The translations under genes were made by a program, and so were the position numbers. From contig JAUSKD010000045.1 of the NCBI GenBank assembly GCA_030647195.1, positions 19,849 to 83,848 on the forward strand: DNA of 64,000 bases, given 5' to 3'. The notes under the pieces are model-generated. The model saw only the letters and a program-made list of their open reading frames with translations. It ran no database searches and was not told the DNA's origin. The DNA is from Candidatus Peribacter sp. GTDB lineage: Bacteria; Patescibacteriota; Gracilibacteria; Peribacterales; Peribacteraceae. Below are positions 58,639 to 64,000 of the stretch, piece after piece. The stretch's first letter is position 1. Each line of letters starts with the position of its first letter.

Positions 58639-58714
58639 TGGTGGCCCAGACCAGGATCGAACTGGTGACACCTCGCTCTTCAGGCGAGTGCTCTACCAAC
58701 TGAGCTACCGGGCC
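58639..58714 (-). tRNA. tRNA-Phe (anticodon GAA)
   Basis: GGCCCGG pairs with CTGGGCC (one wobble), then A and an encoded CCA. The anticodon loop CTGAAGA carries GAA in a CTCGC/GCGAG stem. T-loop AGTTCGATCCT. First gene of the pair. Confidence 0.97.
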
Positions 58715-58730
58715 ACTCGGAAGCAAGCGC

Positions 58731-58736
58731 ACTGTA
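58731..58736 (-). promoter_or_regulatory. Extended -10 TGA-TACAGT of the tRNA-Phe/tRNA-Ala unit
   Basis: Ends 16 nt before the tRNA-Phe 5' end. Confidence 0.55.
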
Positions 58737-58770
58737 TCAGGGCTCCTTGGCAGTGAGAAGGGATTCAAGG

Positions 58771-59580
58771 CTAAAATCCAAGCGACGACAGCGGGAAGAA
58801 GATGGAGTTCCAGTCAAAGACGTTTCGCACGACGTAGAGGGGGCTCTCGAGCGCCGAGGGGAACATGAAGAACAGCGGATTGAACGCCTGCTCCACCGTG
58901 CAGTCGCTTCTGCAGGTGATGTCTGCACCCGGATCACATTCCTCCGCAATCATGGTTCCGGAAACGGGATCGGAGAAGTTGTCATCCAGCAGGCCGTCTC
59001 CGCAGGTGGGAAATTTGCAGTTCGCACGGCACCGGTTCCGCAGGGAATTGCTGTTGTTCCCTCCCCAATCGCACTCTTCACCGCTTGCTGTTTCGAGAAG
59101 ATTATTACCGCATCCGGCCGCAACGGAGCTTCGGGAGGAGGAGCTGACGCTGGAGGCGGGTACCTCGTTGCAGACACCGGTGCGGCGTTGTTCTTCGCAT
59201 GCCTGCTGATTATTTTCGTCGGAATACTCGAACGCTTTGACATCGGTCTCGAGCAGATTGGGTACGCACGTCGTCCCGGCACGCAGCATGACGCACCGTG
59301 CCGTGCGCCCGTTCGAAAGGCAGCAGTAGGGGTTGTTCGTGGCGACGGGGGGATCGATGGTCTGCTGTCTCCACTGGCAACCGGGCCATCCGCTCCAGGA
59401 GTAGATGAAGCCGCCTTCGACTTTTGTGAGTTCGCTGGGCGGGGAAGGACACACGGTGGACTGCGCAAGGACCCTGGGAATCGCGGTGCTGCGTATGTGC
59501 AACGACCATACGAGAGCACAGACCATGAGCACGACGACGGCCCCGATGGAGAGATCGATGAGAGAGTGTTGTCGAATCAT
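58771..59580 (-). CDS. Membrane-anchored Cys-rich protein
   Basis: 269 residues from the ATG at 59580. The N-terminal anchor (about 8-28, IGAVVVLMVCALVW) is followed by a Cys-rich part: CQWRQQTIDPP, NNPYCCLSNGRTARCVML and TTCVPNLLETD. Then come a Ser-rich linker and two CGNN/CGDG...C(D)...C units (CGNNLLETASGEECDWGG and CGDGLLDDN onward, ending CDPGADITCRSDC), divergent members of the disulfide-repeat family seen elsewhere here. Probably a surface protein. Leader of about 19 nt after TAGGAT. Confidence 0.78.
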   Translation of the reverse strand: MIRQHSLIDLSIGAVVVLMVCALVWSLHIRSTAIPRVLAQSTVCPSPPSELTKVEGGFIYSWSGWPGCQWRQQTIDPPVATNNPYCCLSNGRTARCVMLRAGTTCVPNLLETDVKAFEYSDENNQQACEEQRRTGVCNEVPASSVSSSSRSSVAAGCGNNLLETASGEECDWGGNNSNSLRNRCRANCKFPTCGDGLLDDNFSDPVSGTMIAEECDPGADITCRSDCTVEQAFNPLFFMFPSALESPLYVVRNVFDWNSIFFPLSSLGF

Positions 59581-59665
59581 AAGTGGAGGAATCTTCAGTA
59601 TCCTACAACAGAGAAACGCGCCAAATCTGAGAACGTCTTGAAAAAAACGCAGAGGATTGCAATTT

Positions 59666-61006
<1,341 letters not shown>

Positions 61007-61048
61007 CTAGACATCCGCATGATTTCTCCTAGCATGCGTCCCTCTTTT

Positions 61049-62119
61049 ATGGATGACGAGACTGCTCTGGAAAGGCAGGACGACGCGGAATTCATTCTTG
61101 AACCGGAAGAACTCGATGCGTGCGTACGTGCGGCGGAGGAACAGTGCGGACTGGTGGTCCGCGGGGATCCGGGAATGGTGAGGGTTCTCGAGGAGCTGGT
61201 GCTCCAGCGCCGATCCCATGCCATCACGACACTTGTTGGGGAGCCGGGAGTTGGTAAAGAAAAATTCGCGCGGTTCGTTCATTTCTTGAGAAATTCGGGA
61301 GGCCCGTTTGTCGATGTGAACATGGCGGGAATCAGTGAACACTTGTTCGAGAGTGAGCTCTTTGGGCATGCCAAAGGCGCTTTTACCAGCGCGAACGGGG
61401 AACGCATGGGACGTTTCGAGCAGGCAGGCAAGGGGACGCTCTTTCTGGATGAAGTGGGTGACATGCCCTACGACCGTCAGGGTCTGCTGCTGCGCGCATT
61501 TGAGCAGCGCACGTTCAGTCGCGTCGGCGATAACCGCCAGCTGACACTGGATGCGACGATCGTGTGTGCGACGAATGCCGATATCCATCATGCGGTGAGC
61601 ATCGGAAGGATGCGGCGCGATCTACACGATCGCCTGTGCAGTTGTGTTGTCGTGATTCCGCCTTTCCAGGAGCGGGCGCACGATCACCGGGTGCATCTGA
61701 TGCGCTATCTGGCACACAAGATTGGCATGGAATGCGGTTGCACCGGACTGGAGATTGAACCGGAGGCAATGCAGATGTTCCTTGAGCACCCTGTCGGAGG
61801 GAATGTCCGTGGGATTGAAAATGTGCTTCGAAGGGTGGGGGGCTATGTATCCCATAGGCAACAATCGCGCATCGGGAAGCCGCTCATGCGTCGGGCGCTC
61901 GAAGAAGTGAGAAAAGCGGAAGACACTTCTTTCATGCATACCGATCTGCGTACTCAACTCATCCGGCAGGCGATGGATCACGGTCTCAGTGCGGCCATAG
62001 AGCCTCTCAAGGGCCAGATTGTGCGTGCGGTTCTGGAACATTCAGAGGGCAATCAATCGAGGACCGCGAAGATATTGGGCATTTCACGACAGTTTCTGCG
62101 AAGGCTTCTTGCGGATTAG
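61049..62119 (+). CDS. Sigma-54-type AAA+ regulator with Fis HTH and altered GAFTGA loop
   Basis: 356 residues from the ATG at 61049; ATGs at 61019 and 61034 are also in frame, and the open frame further left is antisense to obgE. A short N-terminus (about 45 residues, no receiver) precedes the AAA+ domain: Walker A GEPGVGKE, loop 1 GHAKGAFTSANGERMG, Walker B GTLFLDEVGDMP and the Arg region RRDLHDRL...PPFQER. The C-terminal Fis-type HTH is GNQSRTAKILGISRQFLRRLL. The sigma-54-contacting GAFTGA reads GAFTSA, so it may act without sigma-54, as TyrR does. It lies between obgE and dnaK; the signal it reads is unknown. Confidence 0.87.
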   Translation: MDDETALERQDDAEFILEPEELDACVRAAEEQCGLVVRGDPGMVRVLEELVLQRRSHAITTLVGEPGVGKEKFARFVHFLRNSGGPFVDVNMAGISEHLFESELFGHAKGAFTSANGERMGRFEQAGKGTLFLDEVGDMPYDRQGLLLRAFEQRTFSRVGDNRQLTLDATIVCATNADIHHAVSIGRMRRDLHDRLCSCVVVIPPFQERAHDHRVHLMRYLAHKIGMECGCTGLEIEPEAMQMFLEHPVGGNVRGIENVLRRVGGYVSHRQQSRIGKPLMRRALEEVRKAEDTSFMHTDLRTQLIRQAMDHGLSAAIEPLKGQIVRAVLEHSEGNQSRTAKILGISRQFLRRLLAD

Positions 62120-62149
62120 GAGTTCTTGCATCTCTGATGCTGTCGTCCC

Positions 62150-62178
62150 TTGACGACACCAGATTGGCACTCTAAACT
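62150..62178 (+). promoter_or_regulatory. dnaK promoter
   Basis: -35 TTGACG (62150-62155), 17-nt spacer, -10 TAAACT (62173-62178). The CIRCE covers the spacer end and the -10 box. Confidence 0.82.
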
Positions 62179-62190
62179 TGCGAGTGCTAA
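62164..62190 (+). promoter_or_regulatory. CIRCE operator of dnaK
   Basis: TTGGCACTC-N9-GAGTGCTAA, one base off the consensus. The arms pair across a 9-nt centre. HrcA is the expected repressor. Confidence 0.93.
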
Positions 62191-62212
62191 TTTCGCATTT
62201 TCCCCTTTCTCT

Positions 62213-64000
62213 ATGTCCAAGATCATCGGTATCGACCTCGGCACCACCAATTCCTGCGTCGCAGTCGTTGAAGGCGGCGAGCCCGTCGTCATCGCGAATG
62301 CCGAAGGCAACCGCACCACGCCCTCCGTCGTCACCTACAAGGATGACGGCGAAATTCTGGTCGGTGTCACGGCGAAGCGCCAGTCCGTGACGAACCCGAA
62401 GAACACGGTCTACTCCGCAAAGAGGTTCGTGGGACGCCGGTATGAGGAAGTGCAAACGGAGGCGAAGCGCATGTCCTTCTCGGTGGTCTCGGGCAAGGAG
62501 GGACGCGCGATGATCGAGATCAACGGCAAGAAGCTTCTGCCGCAGGAAGTGAGCGCGCAGGTTTTGGCCAAGCTCAAGCGTGATGCCGAAGCGTACCTCG
62601 GAACGAAGGTGGAGAAAGCGGTCATCACCGTGCCGGCGTACTTCGACGACTCGCAGCGTCAGGCCACCAAGGAGGCGGGTGAGATCGCGGGTCTGGAGGT
62701 GGTGCGCATCATCAACGAGCCGACGGCCGCGGCACTCGCCTATGGTTTGGACAAAGGACACGAGCACACGATCATCGTCTACGATCTCGGAGGCGGCACG
62801 TTTGACGTCTCGGTGCTCTCGCTCGGAGAAGGCGTCTTCGAAGTGGTCTCCACCAACGGCGACACGCACTTGGGCGGTGACGATTTCGATCAGGTGGTTG
62901 TCGAGTGGATGCTCGCGGAATTCAAGAAGGAGCAGGGGATTGACCTCAGTAAAGATCCCATCGCGATCCAGCGCGTTCGCGAGGCGGCGGAGAAGGCGAA
63001 GATCGAGCTCTCGTCCGCAACCCAGACCGAGATCAGCCTGCCCTTCATCACGGCGGACAGCTCCGGGCCCAAACATCTGTCGCTCAAGCTCTCGCGTGCC
63101 AAGCTGGAGTCGCTCGTGGCGGATTTGATCCAGAAGACCGTTGCGCCCTGCGAGGCCGCGCTCAAGGATGCCAAGCTCAAGAAATCCGAGATTCACGAAG
63201 TGGTGCTCGTCGGCGGCATGACACGCATGCCGGCCGTGCAGGCGAAGGTGAAGGAGCTCTTCGGACGCGAGCCGCACATGGGGGTCAATCCGGACGAGGT
63301 GGTGGCCATCGGCGCCGCGGTGCAGGGCGGAGTGCTGGGTGGGGATATTCATAAGGACATTGTGCTTGTCGATGTGACACCGCTCTCACTCGGGATCGAG
63401 ACCCTTGGCGGAGTCGCAACCAAACTGATCGAACGCAATACCAAGATCCCGACGAAGAAGAGTCAGGTCTTCTCGACCGCCGCGGACCATCAGCCCTCCG
63501 TGGAAGTCCATGTCGTGCAGGGCGAACGCGAGATGGCTGCGGACAACAAGTCCCTCGGACGCTTCATCTTAGACGGCATTCCGCCTGCACCGCGGGGAGT
63601 TCCGCAGATCGAGGTGACCTTCGACATCGACACGAATGGCATCATGCACGTCACGGCCAAGGATCTGGGTACCAGCAAGGAACAGCACATCCAGATCAAG
63701 GGTTCCACGGGCTTAAGCAAGGACGAGGTGGAGCAGATGAAGAAGGACGCCGAAGTGCATGCCGAGGATGACAAAAAGAAGCGTGAGCTCATCGATCAGC
63801 GCAATCAGGCGGATGCCCTCGTGTTCAATCTCGAAAAGCAGATGCGCGAGCACGATGCCAAGATTCCCGATGATCTCAAGAAGAAGGTGAATACACGCAT
63901 CAGCGAGGTGAAGGACGTGCTGAAGAAAGAGAATGCGACCGTCGATGAGATCAAGAAGGCGGCCGACGCGCTCTCAACCGAAGCAATGGAGATCGGCAAG
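62213..64000 (+). CDS. dnaK: Chaperone DnaK (3' end cut by window)
   Basis: 596 codons are present and the frame is open at the edge. It begins [20 protein letters not shown], with [30 protein letters not shown] and the linker-proximal [15 protein letters not shown]. The substrate-binding domain and part of the helical lid are included; the C-terminal tail is missing. DnaK is the Hsp70 folding machine. Start by ATG at 62213 behind a pyrimidine-rich leader (TTTTCCCCTTTCTCT). grpE and dnaJ would be expected beyond the window or elsewhere. Confidence 0.98.
   Translation, partial: MSKIIGIDLGTTNSCVAVVEGGEPVVIANAEGNRTTPSVVTYKDDGEILVGVTAKRQSVTNPKNTVYSAKRFVGRRYEEVQTEAKRMSFSVVSGKEGRAMIEINGKKLLPQEVSAQVLAKLKRDAEAYLGTKVEKAVITVPAYFDDSQRQATKEAGEIAGLEVVRIINEPTAAALAYGLDKGHEHTIIVYDLGGGTFDVSVLSLGEGVFEVVSTNGDTHLGGDDFDQVVVEWMLAEFKKEQGIDLSKDPIAIQRVREAAEKAKIELSSATQTEISLPFITADSSGPKHLSLKLSRAKLESLVADLIQKTVAPCEAALKDAKLKKSEIHEVVLVGGMTRMPAVQAKVKELFGREPHMGVNPDEVVAIGAAVQGGVLGGDIHKDIVLVDVTPLSLGIETLGGVATKLIERNTKIPTKKSQVFSTAADHQPSVEVHVVQGEREMAADNKSLGRFILDGIPPAPRGVPQIEVTFDIDTNGIMHVTAKDLGTSKEQHIQIKGSTGLSKDEVEQMKKDAEVHAEDDKKKRELIDQRNQADALVFNLEKQMREHDAKIPDDLKKKVNTRISEVKDVLKKENATVDEIKKAADALSTEAMEIGK

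Overview
The window is a gene-dense bacterial chromosome segment, GC-rich apart from two AT-rich genes. It looks like a Candidate Phyla Radiation (Patescibacteria) genome, most likely the Peregrinibacteria/Peribacteria. The signs are many envelope proteins with long Ser-rich linkers and Cys-rich CGNG...CDDGN repeats, SLH and Calx-beta domains, a sortase with LPXTG-like sorting tails, no visible outer-membrane protein, tRNA genes with encoded CCA, and almost no Shine-Dalgarno sequences. The lineage is an inference; the protein families are read from the sequence.

Layout. 1-6424: start of penicillin-binding protein 1C and a thioester alpha-2-macroglobulin. 6502-7617: a lone gene of unknown function with a palindromic operator and long leader. 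7623-12716: an envelope cluster (dockerin protein, cohesin-like protein, cupredoxin-like protein, TMTC-type glycosyltransferase). 12883-18350: holA, a small helical protein, greA and a carB of the type fused into eukaryotic CAD. 18480-23930: SLH protein, EamA transporter, Cys-rich surface protein, tRNA-Leu(TAA), sortase. 24000-32348: housekeeping genes mnmA, prfA, an acyl-carrier protein, purD, purF, folD, rlmN, tmk. 32421-38576: membrane protein plus membrane-anchored ClpC-like ATPase, class I aldolase, MFS transporter, receiver domain. 38642-44053: an AT-rich foreign-looking gene, CIRCE-controlled groES-groEL, an SLH/Calx-beta surface protein, a HAD hydrolase. 44150-49798: tRNA-Leu(CAG) with an AT-rich HEPN-type gene beside it, O-antigen ligase-like protein, lipoprotein, a 43-residue membrane peptide, ilvA, tRNA-Pro. 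49899-64000: GerMN protein, recG, lipoproteins, DsbA, VanW, tRNA-Ala and tRNA-Phe, obgE, a sigma-54-type AAA+ regulator, and dnaK behind a second CIRCE.

How the genes fit together. One theme is cell-surface construction: PBP1C, macroglobulin, SLH proteins, cohesin/dockerin, sortase, VanW, DsbA and glycosyltransferases. A second is nucleotide and translation housekeeping. A third is heat shock, with HrcA-type CIRCE operators at both groES and dnaK.

The most striking window-wide signal is transcriptional. For at least fifteen genes a TAnnnT-type -10 box ends 6-8 nt before the start codon, which predicts leaderless mRNAs. Genes that do have a leader mostly carry a pyrimidine-rich tract instead of a Shine-Dalgarno sequence. 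Short purine/pyrimidine-biased repeat words fill several intergenic gaps.
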